Assembly (NCBI GenBank): GCA_010094025.1
Contig: ML991781.1
Location: 372,001-436,000 of the forward strand
From: Viridothelium virens
Taxonomy: Eukaryota; Ascomycota; Dothideomycetes; Trypetheliales; Trypetheliaceae
Length of the DNA stretch: 64,000 nucleotides
Reading direction: 5' to 3'
Position numbers and translations under genes: made by a program
Shown: positions 12,367 to 23,305 of the stretch, piece by piece
How positions within the stretch are numbered: the stretch's first letter is position 1
How the letters are laid out: each line of letters starts with the position of its first letter
Notes under the pieces: model-generated
Database searches by the model: none
What the model was told of the DNA's origin: nothing
Seen by the model: the letters and a program-made list of their open reading frames with translations, nothing else

Positions 12367-14755
12367 TCACGATAGAGGTCGCATCAGGTTCGAATCGGCA
12401 ACCCAAGCGTCCCATTGTTCCCACGTGATGGTTTCAGTAGGATTGTCCTTCATATTGTAGTCCTGAGCCAACATCAAGTCCAGCTCCATATCCAAGTTGC
12501 CGACTTGGCAGTCGTCGTACCCATTGAGGAGATAAAATGGGTCGCTCTCAACGGTGCTCCCGGTCTGGGCAAAACTTGGCGGATGTGACATCGTACTCTG
12601 CTGAAGAGAAGCCGATTCCAAGGTATCGCTCACATGGGTAACACCGGCTTCCGAGCTCGGATCAATGTCGTGAGAGCTAACAAAATCCTCTCGTCGACTG
12701 CTCTTCGCATTTCGGGCTTGCCTCTTCGTCTTTGCGATCTCACGTTGTTGGCGTAGCTGCAATATAAATTCCGGTGTCGGCGGACGATATAGGTTCCGTC
12801 TCTGGAGGGCAGCTTCGCGATCACTGTATGCTTTCAAGCAGAGATTGCCGATGGCCACGTGGATAGGCTTTTTCATGTCTAAGATCATCCCAGGGGTTGT
12901 CTTATACGTATCGCCAATAAGTTGCCATGTTTTGTCAGCATCCGCCTTGACCGGATCGGCTCGGAGGGTATCAAGTATGTGAATGAAAGCGTGCCATTGC
13001 TGGTAAAATGCTCCATGCCACGCAAATCTTCTGAGCAGAGGATTTGATTGTACCATGTTGAACTGCTCAAGGAGCTTGATACTGACTTCCCAAACCAACT
13101 GACGCTCTGGAAGCGGTGTCTGCTCTATGCTGGCCCATCTTCGTGGATGATGTGTTAAGAAGCGGACGACATTCATGCCATACCGAGCCACCAGCATTGT
13201 CAGGAGGTGTAACGGTTGTGAAGGATCACAGTAGCGTAGGTACTTCGTTTCAAGAGCTTCTTCGAGCGCCCGGCAAGCTTTTTCTACTTCCGCTTTGCCG
13301 CCATCTGGGGTATCGAGGTTCCATTCACTGGACCCCTTTCCCTGACGGCGGAACGTGGCGATGCATTGCGCAGCAAAGTGGGCAAATTCATATCTGAAAG
13401 CAACAAAGACCATATCTGTCAACGTATTCGTTTCGGCTACAAGTGAAGGCATGCCTGGATGCAGCTGGTTGTCGTTGACGTTTGTCGGCCACTTTGTGCT
13501 CTCGGTACCCAGATCCAGGTCTCGGAATTTGGCGAGGCCACAAAGCTCAGCGCTACGAAAGTCGTGCAACTTTAGTTGCCACCAAACACGTCGCCGCATC
13601 TCAGTCTCAAATGGAGGTAGGCCTAAAGATTCTCCATCGCGCTCGAGGCCCATGCCTTGGGCGATACGAATAGCCACGCCTGTCAAGGTCCAAACAACAC
13701 GCGGCTCATAGATATCTCGCACCGAGAAGAGATGAAGGACCAATGCTTGAAGAATGACGAGGCTGTTAGTTCCCATAAACTCAGCTCGCGACAATGCTAC
13801 TTCCGTGGCTGATATGTATTGCGAAAGTAGGGTGTTGCGGGGCTCAGAAAAACGCTGTCTGCACTCATCATCTTTCAGCGAATTGACGGCAGCACCGTAG
13901 ATAGCAAAAATAAGCGCTTCGAAGCTCCGTGGTATAGTCGTGATGTTGCTCGCAGCTTTCTCAATTACTGGTCGTAATGTAGGAACATGCACGATCTTCG
14001 TCAGAGGATCAACATTATCTGTGAAAACCCCCCATAACTGATGAATCTGCTCGGACGGCGGATGGCCGGGCCTATTGTTGGACATTGGTCGACTACTGAG
14101 CACAAAACTAACATCATCATCCAACGCTTCCGGGTCGCTCGAGTCATTTGTACCTTCCAGAGTATTCTCGGAGTCGTGGGACTAAGGGTGCTATTAGTAG
14201 TCGTTCACAGAGGAGTCCCCCATCTGCCCATGGACATCAACTCAATCAACTCACTTCTTCTACCAGTCTCGTCCACAAGCTACTGAGTAGATTCTCAGCG
14301 GACAGCCATATAGATTGCGAAAGAACCTACTTTTCAACGAACCTGAAGCATACTTGACCGTTGATTACTTGAGGCTTGTCAGTATATGGATTTGGCTCAG
14401 ACTCATTAGAGGAAGGAGTCTGCAGCTGAGAATCTTTGGGGTCTGCTGTCACTGTGTGGCTCGAATCGCTGCGTGGCTTAGAGCTGGGAGTATCCGGTAG
14501 CTTGCTTGGATCAATGCCTCGCTCTTGAAGTAAAGTCTCATAGTGTTTGAGCCGATCGGTGAGGATCTGAACTTTAACGCGTTTGTGTCTCTTCCGAACT
14601 GGCTGTGAGGGATTAAAGACGCAATCAACGTTATGCTTGACACAAGCACTGCATGGCCTTTGTCGGTCGCACTTGACCTTTCGATTCGCGCAGCGGATGC
14701 AGGAATAGGTAGGCCTGCTAGGAATGTTCAAGGAAGAGGAAGCTGTAGTGTTCAT
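12367..14755 (-). CDS. Zn2Cys6 fungal-specific transcription factor
   Basis: Three exons: 14755-14331, a 28-base micro-exon 14282-14255, and 14181-12367, giving 755 residues. The micro-exon is supported because it alone joins the frames and creates the conserved segment FRFVENSLWTRLVEE, a pattern common in these regulators. The DNA-binding domain has six Cys at residues 19, 22, 29, 35, 38 and 45 (C-2-C-6-C-5-C-2-C-6-C), followed by a basic linker RKRHKRVKVQ and a short coiled coil (LTDRLKHYETLLQERG). The large C-terminal exon contains the fungal_trans middle homology region (ALVLHLFSVRDIYEPRVVW, RIAQGMGLERDG, RRRVWWQL). It probably regulates nearby metabolic genes, and it shares a 390-base divergent promoter with the FAD monooxygenase. 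Targets are inferred from position only. Confidence 0.92.
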
Positions 14756-15145
14756 GACATCCGAATTTGAGCAATGAACCTAACGAAGAGCTGATGAAAA
14801 TGGCTGAATGGAGATCATCGAAGATTGTACCTAGTCGAGAGCTCCGCTAGAGTAGAGTAGTCTAACTCTCTAGAGTACTCTACGTCGTCGCTCGCCGCTC
14901 GGGCTCAACCATGCCCGAAGTGGACGACGCCCGAAACTCACGATGCCCGAGCTACAGATACATATGCAAGGTAAGACATCACTTTGTGCTCCGAATCCGA
15001 ATTTCTTTTGCGTAATATAGATATATAGAATGTCTGACGGTTATTTAAATGGGACAATGCTCGCCTCTATTTCAGAATATCCATATTCTCCATTCCTCAA
15101 AGATCTAAACTTTTCATCACACTTACGATCATCTTGAATCTTGTC
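14756..15145. promoter_or_regulatory. Divergent promoter of the Zn2Cys6 regulator and the FAD monooxygenase
   Basis: Only 390 bases separate the two start codons, so both genes must be driven from here. Three consecutive 16-base units each carry GCCCGA in the same place (CCCGA at 14914, 14930 and 14946). An inverted TCGGG lies at 14899-14903, ten bases before the first. The self-complementary AGAGTACTCT occurs at 14872-14881 inside an AGAGTAG-rich tract. Zn2Cys6 proteins usually bind CGG/CCG half-sites in direct or inverted pairs, so these are plausible operator sites. That is inference. Confidence 0.55.
14911..14958 (+). repeat. Three tandem 16-base units containing GCCCGA
   Basis: The units at 14911-14926, 14927-14942 and 14943-14958 read ATGCCCGAAGTGGACG, ACGCCCGAAACTCACG and ATGCCCGAGCTACAGA. 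The phase is exact while the flanking bases have diverged, which suggests the GCCCGA core is what is conserved. Confidence 0.7.
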
Positions 15146-16387
15146 ATGCGCGTACTAATCTGTGGAGCGGGTGTCGCTGGGCCCACGCTGGCGTGGTTTC
15201 TGGCAAAGGCTGGCACGCATGTTACCATCATCGAGAAGAGCAGCACTCCTCCCCATGGACAGAATGTCGATCTCAAGGGTGGTGCAGTCACACTTATAAA
15301 GAAAATGGGTCTTATGGACCAAATTCGACGATTTAACACGACGGAAAAAGGTACAAAATTCGTCAATTCCAAAGGACAAACGTTTGCATCCTTTCCTGTC
15401 GACGTGGGTACTAGCTTCAGCTCGGAATTCGAGATCCTGCGTGGAGACTTGGTGGCGATCCTCCATGAGGCTACCAAGCATCATCCGAATGTCAACTACT
15501 TGTTCGGTACCACAATTGAAGAAGTCCTTTCAAATGACGACGACACTGTCAAAGTCGAATTGAGCAACGGGGAGGTGCAGGAGTTCGACCTCTTGGTCGC
15601 AGCAGACGGTCAGTGGTCAAAGTTGCGAAAGCAGTGCTTCCCTCCGGAGGATGTCAAAGTTGTCGATTTGGGAATGTACGTCAGCTATTGTACAATTCCG
15701 CGCCTACCCAGCGATAACGACTGGTGGAACCTCTACATGGCTCTTAACTCAAGAATCGTCTCTACTAGACCAGATCCACATGGCACCATCAAGACAATGT
15801 TGTCTCACATGCCGTGCAACGATGCTGAAGAAACGGCGTGGCGGAAGGCATTTCAGGGTGATGGGCAGGCGCTGAAAAAGTTCCTGAAAAAGGAGTTTGC
15901 AGATGCTGGATGGCAGGCGCAGAGAATTTTGGATGCCATGGATGAAGCGTCCGACTTCTACTTCCATGTGATCCAACAGATCAAGATGTCCAGATGGTCC
16001 AACTCCCGCATCGTCTGCCTAGGCGATGCAGCCTACGCTCCGTCGCCGCTCTCCGGTATGGGCACTTCGCTGGCCATAGTTGGTGCCCATATCCTTGCAG
16101 GCGAACTGAGCAAGCTCGATGACGGTGACAATCCTTCCAAGGCACTTGTGACTTACGAGAGCAAACTTCGCCCGTTTGTCGAGGAGGAGCAGAATCTTCC
16201 TTCCTTTGTTCCAGCTATTGCGCATCCCAAGTCGGCATGGAAGAGATGGCTGCTAAAAGTCTTTGTGTGGGCACTCGCCAAAATCGCGTCGTTTCCATGG
16301 GCAGCAAATATGCTCGGTGATGGGGGCAACGATGACAAATTTCCATTACCAGAATACCCGAGCCTGGATGACGAGGGCTCTAAGTGA
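15146..16387 (+). CDS. FAD-dependent monooxygenase (class A, TetX/UbiH-like)
   Basis: Single exon, 413 residues, starting at the ATG at 15146. The Rossmann dinucleotide-binding motif is at the extreme N-terminus (MRVLICGAGVAGPTLAW, GxGxxG at residues 7-12), followed by VTIIEKSS. An R in EILRGDL matches the FAD-contacting helix, LLVAADGQWS is the DG motif, and VCLGDAAYAPSPLSGMG near residue 291 is the GD motif contacting FAD. The enzyme should insert one oxygen atom into an organic substrate with NAD(P)H; fungal relatives hydroxylate or epoxidise secondary metabolites or degrade aromatics. A hydrophobic stretch near residues 365-390 (LKVFVWALAKIASFPWAANML) may anchor it to a membrane. It is transcribed away from the Zn2Cys6 regulator from a common promoter, suggesting joint regulation. 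The substrate is unknown. Confidence 0.9.
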   Translation: MRVLICGAGVAGPTLAWFLAKAGTHVTIIEKSSTPPHGQNVDLKGGAVTLIKKMGLMDQIRRFNTTEKGTKFVNSKGQTFASFPVDVGTSFSSEFEILRGDLVAILHEATKHHPNVNYLFGTTIEEVLSNDDDTVKVELSNGEVQEFDLLVAADGQWSKLRKQCFPPEDVKVVDLGMYVSYCTIPRLPSDNDWWNLYMALNSRIVSTRPDPHGTIKTMLSHMPCNDAEETAWRKAFQGDGQALKKFLKKEFADAGWQAQRILDAMDEASDFYFHVIQQIKMSRWSNSRIVCLGDAAYAPSPLSGMGTSLAIVGAHILAGELSKLDDGDNPSKALVTYESKLRPFVEEEQNLPSFVPAIAHPKSAWKRWLLKVFVWALAKIASFPWAANMLGDGGNDDKFPLPEYPSLDDEGSK

Positions 16388-17333
16388 GGTAGGGATCTGT
16401 CATCAGAGTTCTAAACACTCTATAGACAGCTTGGAGTCGGGGTCGGGGTCTGAGAAGGGTTCGTTTCTCCTTGCTATATGCATAAGCGTTACCATTCAAC
16501 AAGAAGTGTATTCAATTGAATAACTTGCCAGCAATACCATGGCATTTCCACGAAAGTCATTATATAGCAGTACCTTAATCTAGATTTCAGTGGCTGATAA
16601 AGCACTTTTCCTCTTGACATGGATTCCTATCTCTTGCGAATCTGCCCAGAAAATAGACGGAGCACGCTGGAGTCTAGAGTATGAATGAGATCAGGATTCT
16701 AAATCAAAAGATGAGGTAAAGGTGAGTAGCAAGAGTAGTGATGGTACAATCAGAGTAGAGGCTGAGTTACCAAAGTTGAATCGGGTGAACAGCGTGATAG
16801 TGTACGAGACGAGGTACCTCCGTACACTTGGTTAGTAACGTACGAACCCCGAAGCCCCCACTTTGCCTGGATAAGTAAGCCGTCAATTGTGGTTTCCAGG
16901 GATTACCCACCTTAGCCATGTGGTCATCTCGCGCCTGGCACTCGCAATCTCATTGGACAGGTAATTTCGACTATTCTCTTAATGAATAATGACGGTCTTT
17001 TCGCCAAGTAAGGGGCCGAAGGGGAAGAGACGGCAGCGTACTTCGTATGTTGGCCCTTATCAAAACGATTAACCCATTTCTCTTGCTAGTGGCTTCTGTT
17101 GAGCTTTTAGAGTTACTCTGCGATTGAAAGTTATCGAGTTTCCTGTCATGTTGTGCTGTTGCTCTGAAGATGATGGGCGCAAAACCGATGATTTCATGGG
17201 CTTATTTCTTGTACTAACGGCGCAAGATGCCATCACCCCGTAGCTTTGCCTGCGATCCATAAGCTCGCAGGCCCTACTCCAAAGATCTTGCTTCATGGTA
17301 CGGCCATCAGAGACGTCATCATGTCCTTCCCCA
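16388..17333. other. Intergenic region, no gene recognised
   Basis: 3' flank of the FAD monooxygenase. It includes purine-rich AGAGTAG/GAGTAG stretches near 16725-16765 and a minus-strand open frame (17407-17069) with no recognisable domain. Confidence 0.4.
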
Positions 17334-17738
17334 TTATTCGTTTTTGCTGGGTACTTGGGTCGAAGAAAACTGCACCTCTGGAGCGAGATCAGTTTGTGTG
17401 ATGGCATGCACTAAAACCACAATGCAGATGCCCAGGCATACGATAAATTGCCTTTTTCTTCCGCCTTTTCCTTTCCCTTCGAGTACGTACACTTCATAGT
17501 CAGGTTTCCCGTGTCTCTCACTGCTCGCTGGTTTTTCGGTGTAGAAGGATTTGGAATACTCCGATCCTGCTAATTCTTCAGCTCTTGGACCCTTAAAAAA
17601 GTGGCTCATTGCTCCAGTGCTGTTCGATAGAATGTCTTTCCCCTTTCCCGGTCGGTGAGGGAGGGGGATGAGGGGCGCCGTCATGAAACCGATAGTGCTA
17701 TAACCCAAGCTTCCGGACGCAAGGCTCACGGCAGCCAT
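17334..17738 (-). CDS. Hypothetical protein with one C-terminal membrane segment
   Basis: An uninterrupted frame of 134 codons from ATG, divergent from the GFA-family gene that begins 221 bases away. I do not recognise the family. The N-terminal part is Gly/Ser/Pro-rich. A basic cluster (KGKGGRKRQ) precedes one hydrophobic helix (FIVCLGICIVVLVHAI), so a tail-anchored or single-pass membrane protein is conceivable. Against it: no detectable conserved motif and a length that could arise by chance. Low confidence. Confidence 0.3.
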   Translation of the reverse strand: MAAVSLASGSLGYSTIGFMTAPLIPLPHRPGKGKDILSNSTGAMSHFFKGPRAEELAGSEYSKSFYTEKPASSERHGKPDYEVYVLEGKGKGGRKRQFIVCLGICIVVLVHAITQTDLAPEVQFSSTQVPSKNE

Positions 17739-17959
17739 ATTATGCGCGAAAAGTATTTGGAAGCAATGGCGCTATCTCTGAGAAACGCCCAGCCAATGCT
17801 TTCGATCTCTGATTCCAATGGGACCATTGCTCAGTTCTAGACGATAGGCTTTGCCAGTCCATGTGGGGTATTTAAAGTCTTTGTTGACGCTCTCTTACAT
17901 CTATGTTCTCACTCTAAAATCTCAGACAAATTGTATCACAAGCCGTGGAAATAATCATA

Positions 17960-18583
17960 ATGACGACCTACCAAGGACAGTGTCATTGCGGTCAGACCCA
18001 ATGGGAGGCTACGCTGAATAATGATCAGACCAACCATGTTCTATGGTGTGTTCTTTCTACAAGATGCTTTATTCCTGAAGTCTGAAACTGACCTTTTGTT
18101 TTCCATCGCAGCCATTGCGACACTTGCAAAATTCTCGGAGGCGGCGCTTTCACTCTGAACCAAATCATTCCCAAGTCCGCGCTCAAGTTCACGAAAGGCG
18201 GTGACAGTCTAAAGGCCTACTCGTATAAGGGCGACTCTGGTAAGCAGACCTGGGCGGCTTGTTGTCTTGGCCTCTCGTATTTCGCCGATTCTTCGACCAC
18301 ATCGTTTTTGCGACGGAGTCTTTTTATCTGATCCAATATTCTTGAATGCTGACTGAATCTCAACTGTTCAGGGAAATCGGTCAACTGCTACTACTGTCCG
18401 AATTGCACTACGCACGCATACCATCACCAGGAAGTTATGGGACCGGACACCATTATCCTGCGAACCGCTGTCTTGCCCAAAGGTCGCGCCGACTTCAAGC
18501 CTTCCGCGGAAATTTGGGGCAAGGCAAAGATGCCTTGGGAGAAGGAGGTGGCCCAGACGTTTGAGGTAATGCCACCATCTTAG
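17960..18583 (+). CDS. GFA-family (DUF636) zinc-binding protein
   Basis: Three exons, 17960-18045, 18112-18239 and 18372-18583 (141 residues). Both introns are required to keep the frame, and they join at conserved positions. Cys pairs typical of the glutathione-dependent formaldehyde-activating fold are present: GQCHCG near residue 8, CHCDTCK at the first splice junction, and YYCPNCTTHAYHH near residue 90. The family has two zinc sites made from such CxC/CxxC motifs. The founding member promotes S-hydroxymethylglutathione formation, but most fungal paralogues have no proven function, so I do not assign that reaction. It sits between a hypothetical gene and the convergent amidase. A second, intronless member lies at 60398-60817. 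Confidence 0.85.
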
Positions 18584-18890
18584 GCGATCTAAAGCGGAGC
18601 AAATATCATGCGACTGGAAAGCTGTAGAAATGTGAAGTGAAAGCTGGAATGATTTCAGGCGGACAATCTTTAGTGTAACCAATGTAAATCCAAAATCGTC
18701 CCGATCCTCTTGCCAGGTTCGTTGAAGATGAAAATCTCTGATCGCTTATGGTTAACTCCCGTCTCGGCGCATCTAGGAATTTAGACATTTTCTGGTGTGG
18801 TATTCAGATGGCTCTCGGATGTCAATGTCAATTTAACCTAGGTTGTTGCGGCTGGCTTCCTGTTCTGCCCAATCAGTGGATAGACAGTGC

Positions 18891-20693
18891 CTACTCACAC
18901 TGTGCTGCTCCATCCAAGAGCTCATACACAACCCCCAGGTTAGCTAAACCATCTTCCACGCGCTCCATTACCCCTAGCACCTTTTCCTCTTCGAGCCTCC
19001 TGCCTACAACCTGGACCGCTACTGGTAGACCGTGCATATCATCAACATCGTAGTGACCGTTTTCATATGCTCCTCTTGCCACACCGTTCCACGACTTTAT
19101 CTTCTTTCCCTCCAACAAGCCATTCACCAATCTGTCCTTCCCAGCATCAACCTTGGTAACTGGGAGGATGCCGGCCGTGTAATCAAGCAAATTCCATAAG
19201 AATGTGTACCCGCAGCTACTCACCGCCTGACCCATTCCCCTATGCGGCACTGCCGGCGTAGCATTCGGAGGGCAGAGAATTACGTCAAAGGCATTGGAAG
19301 GATCATTCCACCAGCTGAACCACGTCGCTCGGAACGCTTCGCGCTTCGCGACAAGCTTCCACTGCTCAGATGCGTTACAACCATGCCAATTTCGTAGCAG
19401 ACCTGCCCACAGCGAATCGCGTCGGATATATTTGACATAGAGGTAATGGAGATACTTAATGAAGCGTGGTAGACGCATGTAGCGACGCATCACTCTCGCT
19501 CCATCATCGTCTGTTTCGCCGGTTCGGAAAAAGGAACGAAAGGTCTCGCAGCCGTCAGAGTTGAGGAGTTGGGAAGCTAGGACTAGTCCGTCGTACGGAG
19601 TTGCGGTAGGCGGTGGAATGACGTCGATAATGTCGTGGCCTTGCTTTTGGAGAGCAGCGACGGCGAGATTCAATGCGCGGGTGCAAGCTGGAGAGGGAGG
19701 CACGACGCCATCCGATGCCATAATGCCAATACGCAGTTTTGAGGACCTGGTTGTGGAAGAGAAGGAATCCTCGATATCCTGGCGCCAAGCGATTGGATGC
19801 ACTGAACAGTCATACTCCCATGGCTTCATCGAAATCAAACTTTGTGTGAAATATGTAAGATCACTGAGAGTCCTGGCCATTGGACTAAAGACACTGGCCA
19901 CGCCCTCTTGTCCTGGCATACTCGTGCTGAAACCCGCTTTTGGCCATCTTCCTGTGCTACAGCGCAAACTGTAGCAGCCGGAGAAGTGTGCTGGTGCACG
20001 CACGCTCCCAGCCACATCTGAGCCAATGCCAATGCGCGAGCCTCCAAATGCCAGCAGCGCACCTTCACCGCCAGTGGAACCGCCAGGGGAGTATCTGGTG
20101 TTGTGCGGATTGAGGGTCCGTCCCCACACATCATTGAAAGACTCGAAGCTAAGGAGGGTAATGGGTAGGTTCGTCTTAACAAACGGTATCGCACCAGCAT
20201 CTTTCAAAATTCTGACCATAGCCCCATCTTTTGCATAAGGTTTTCCCGTATTGCGTGAATAGCCAACTGTGGTATCGAATCCGCCAACAACAATGGAGTC
20301 TTTCAGTGACACAGGTATTCCCGCGAGAGGGCCTCTTAAGTTTACATCCGTCTGAGCCCAAGCTTCGGCTTCAGGGAGCAGGACCTCCGTAAGGCAGTTG
20401 GTCCTTTCGTGGGCTTTGATTGAGACCTTGCCGTAGGCACGAAGCACGTCGACCGGAGATGTGATTTGCTTGTGGACATCTTGAACAAGCTCGTCAATGG
20501 GTTTTCCAAGGATACTGCGTTCGTTGGAGGAAAGAGGAGATTTGTAAGGAGCTGGGAGATTGGCAATCCTATTAGAACGTTCTGCTTGCTTGAATTGGCT
20601 TGACAATCGTAAGCTATTGAGAAGTAGGAAGCTGAGAGTTCTTGGGGCTCACCACGCTCGACGATGCTCCAGGTAATCAAAAGGCGGGATCAT
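18891..20693 (-). CDS. Amidase-signature hydrolase (acetamidase-like)
   Basis: Two exons, 20693-20653 and 20598-18891, giving 582 residues. The small first exon (MIPPFDYLEHRRA) matches the usual start of fungal acetamidases and is joined by GTGAGC...AAG. The catalytic Ser-cisSer-Lys triad is visible: Lys113 in IPVSLKDS, Ser188 in GGSTGGEGA and Ser212 in GSDVAGSVRAP. The spacings of 75 and 24 residues equal those of mammalian FAAH (142/217/241). Usual family members have GGSSGG and GGSIR; here they are GGSTGG and AGSVR, still compatible with activity. It hydrolyses small amides or carboxamide intermediates, probably in the cytosol. It could be nutritional (amdS-like) or part of the neighbouring metabolic block. 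Confidence 0.92.
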
Positions 20694-21823
20694 GGTTGCT
20701 GCTGCGGTCTCCCTAACAGTCAAGAGTGCTGCAGCATCGCGGCTCTGAGAAGTTGAAGTCAGAAGACCTTATCTCAGTAGATAGTCGGGCACATTTCTGG
20801 TATCTGTAGGGTGGGGCGTAGCATTCATCTCCACGGCCGCAGCTAGCCGTGAGTGCCGGATGCGGGAGCTTGCAAAGAAGCATCTTGCAGCTGCAGGCTC
20901 GAAAAATTTGGCCCATCATCCTTTTCTCAATCGAAGAAAAGTGCGCGACTTAGGAAGACAGGCGTCGACAAGACATTGAGAAAAGCATTGTTGTGATTGG
21001 AGCTTGGGCCGCTAGGATACTTTGAGGGTCGTCCAAGTGCTGCACTCCATCTGCCCATAAGCACGTCCGACTGCCCTGTTTCCTTCCCTCCTCCAGGAAG
21101 AAGCCATAACACGCCCAAGAACACATTGTGTCAAAGGCTTAACAACATGAGTTTGACGTCAGACTGCAGCCTACAATCCTCATGCCTGGATCTTGGTGCG
21201 CGCGCCTGGAAGGTGGCTGAGTCGATCTGGATCCTCTTTCTTCAACGAGAGTTATCCAAACAAAGTCTGAAAGGCGCGTCTCAGGACGTCCGACAACTCT
21301 GTTGAGAGCCTCATCGTTAGTGCGAGCCGAGACTGTCTTCGATCTTCGTCGTTTCATCGTCTTCAATGGCTGTCGTTCGTGCGTTGAGACTATTTCTGCT
21401 AAGCGCCTGGAGTGTATCCTTGCGCTCTGGTTCGGCAAGAGCCGCAACCACTGTCCTGGGGCTCCATTGGGCGTTGTCAGCGCCTACTATAATCGTCATG
21501 AAACTTGCAGCAATAATAGAGAAGGTTGGTATTCTATCTTGCGATCTTGGCATGGCGTTTTTGAGGTACTTAAGAAGACACGGTCTCGAACTTCTTTGAG
21601 CATTACACAAACACATCTCCACGAGTTTCCTACAGTCTTTCTTAGGTGTCTTTCTGCTTGTTTCCACGGCTCGGGTTATTATTATCGTCATTCTTATCAC
21701 TTAACTCATCGATATCCACTGGCAGATATCTTTACGCTCTCTTACTGCTCATAAGCACTCATCAATCATTGCCCATTACTCATTGACCATTTCAACTCTC
21801 ATTATTTCGTACCGTTGCCCAAT
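20694..21823. other. Intergenic region, no gene recognised
   Basis: Bidirectional upstream region of the amidase (minus) and the MARVEL-like gene (plus). Overlapping short frames at 21302-21754 show no domain. The CT-rich stretch 21700-21823 looks like a fungal core promoter and leader. Confidence 0.4.
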
Positions 21824-22524
21824 ATGCCTGTCCCTAGCTATGGTGCTCCCCCACTTGCGAAGTTCTTCCTCATGGTCCGAGGCCTCGAGCTCTTCTGTAT
21901 GATCTTCATCATCGGATTCACAGCCAATTTTGTTGCAGAAATCAACTCGCAGAATGCTATCCCACCTCAGGAAGTCGTGGGTACACTCAGCATTGTAAGA
22001 AGCCGCACACCGAAATATTGGTTTGCCGCTGCTAACCTTTGTCAGACTTCACTGGCTGCTCTCTACTGTCTTGTGTCCATCGCCTTCTTCTGGGCCCAAG
22101 CCAACCTCGGCCTCTTCATCATGACCGCCATCGATTTCCTCATCCTTATCGCCTTTATTGTCGTTTCCGTTGTTGTTGGCAAGCCACTGTCTGTCCTTAA
22201 CTGCATTGCTGTTGACAACGCCTCTGCGGCTCAAAATGCGGCCTCGGCAACCGCTATGGCCCAATCGATTGACAGTTCTCTTCCATTTGGTCACAAGCTC
22301 ACTCTTTATTACTGGGCTGGAAATACTCGCGTCAACTGCTATGAGACCAAGGCAATCTGGGGCTTCAGCATCGCCCTTGCGTAAGTAGATTCTGACCTTC
22401 ATCTATGTGACTAGGTGCTAACTTCTTGTCTCCAAGTATCCTCTTCTTCACCTCTTCCATCCTTCTTCCAACCTTGTGGCATAAGGCAAAGAAGGCGGGA
22501 GCAGGCTTCAAGCAAATGGCATAG
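21824..22524 (+). CDS. MARVEL-like four-helix membrane protein
   Basis: Exons 21824-22380 and 22437-22524, 214 residues; the intron is GTAAGT...AAG with CTAAC near the 3' end. The start is the ATG at 21824 (MPVPSYGAPPLAKF). Hydrophobic segments are LELFCMIFIIGFTANFV, LAALYCLVSIAFFWA, IMTAIDFLILIAFIVVSVVV, and a last one that spans the intron (WGFSIALAILFFTSSILLPTLW). The overall pattern, with a Cys-containing loop before the last helix, is that of fungal MARVEL-domain proteins of the plasma membrane or secretory vesicles. No enzymatic role is expected. Its relation to the flanking metabolic genes is unclear. Confidence 0.75.
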
Positions 22525-23305
22525 ATGCCACACGAACAAGTAGAGAGACACAGCACATACACTAGCATTGATCCTCAAAAAGCAGCTCAGGATAGCTCGC
22601 AAATATCAGCATTTGCAGGGGTTATCTGGTCTGGGAAGGGTATTGGTTGTTATTGCGTTCAGATCTTGAGGTCTTTTAATAGAGTAATACAAAATGACAA
22701 ATCTACCAGCCGTCATTCGTGCAACTGACACAGATCCTGCATTGTATTCTTGTCGAGTTAGAACCGTGCCACAAAAAGCCAAACGGAACTACTTTTGTCG
22801 CGGGCCAAAGAGCTGGTGAGTCTCCCATCATCAATCTTTTACATAAAGCTGGCGACGGTGGGTACTACTAGGAAATCTGTATGTCACCGAATTATCCAAA
22901 TACTTTTTAGGGAAATTACAGCATTTCCTGTTGTGCCTGTCGAGTAAAAGCTTGGTTCCGATTAGACATTATGCTCTTGATAAATGTCATATACTATACA
23001 TTGGATTCAATATGCAGGAGTCATTTTATCTTAGTTCATTGGCTCGATTTTTATTTCCTTATATCGGCGAGAGTCCAGTCACTTGTCATATGGTCGTGCT
23101 AATGTATGTCATAGATACCGTACGCGGTAAGTTGCTGTAAATGGCCAAACAGGTCTATACTAATCTCAGGCCAAAGAGTTAGTCTCTCTAGAAATAATTA
23201 TCGATGAAGCTGAATCTGTTATCTGAATGTGAGAGATGTGGTCACGAAATTTGAACAGCTTCACAGTATGCTCGACAATCCATGCTCAACCTCAGAAATA
23301 GTGCC
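22525..23305. other. Intergenic region between convergent genes
   Basis: AT-rich 3' flanks of the MARVEL-like gene and the UbiA-family gene. No open frame of note. Confidence 0.45.

Noticed and set aside
12375-12410. GGTTCGAATC resembling a tRNA B box
   Set aside because: It lies inside the last codons of the Zn2Cys6 regulator (SNLMRPLS) and has no A box or acceptor stem around it.
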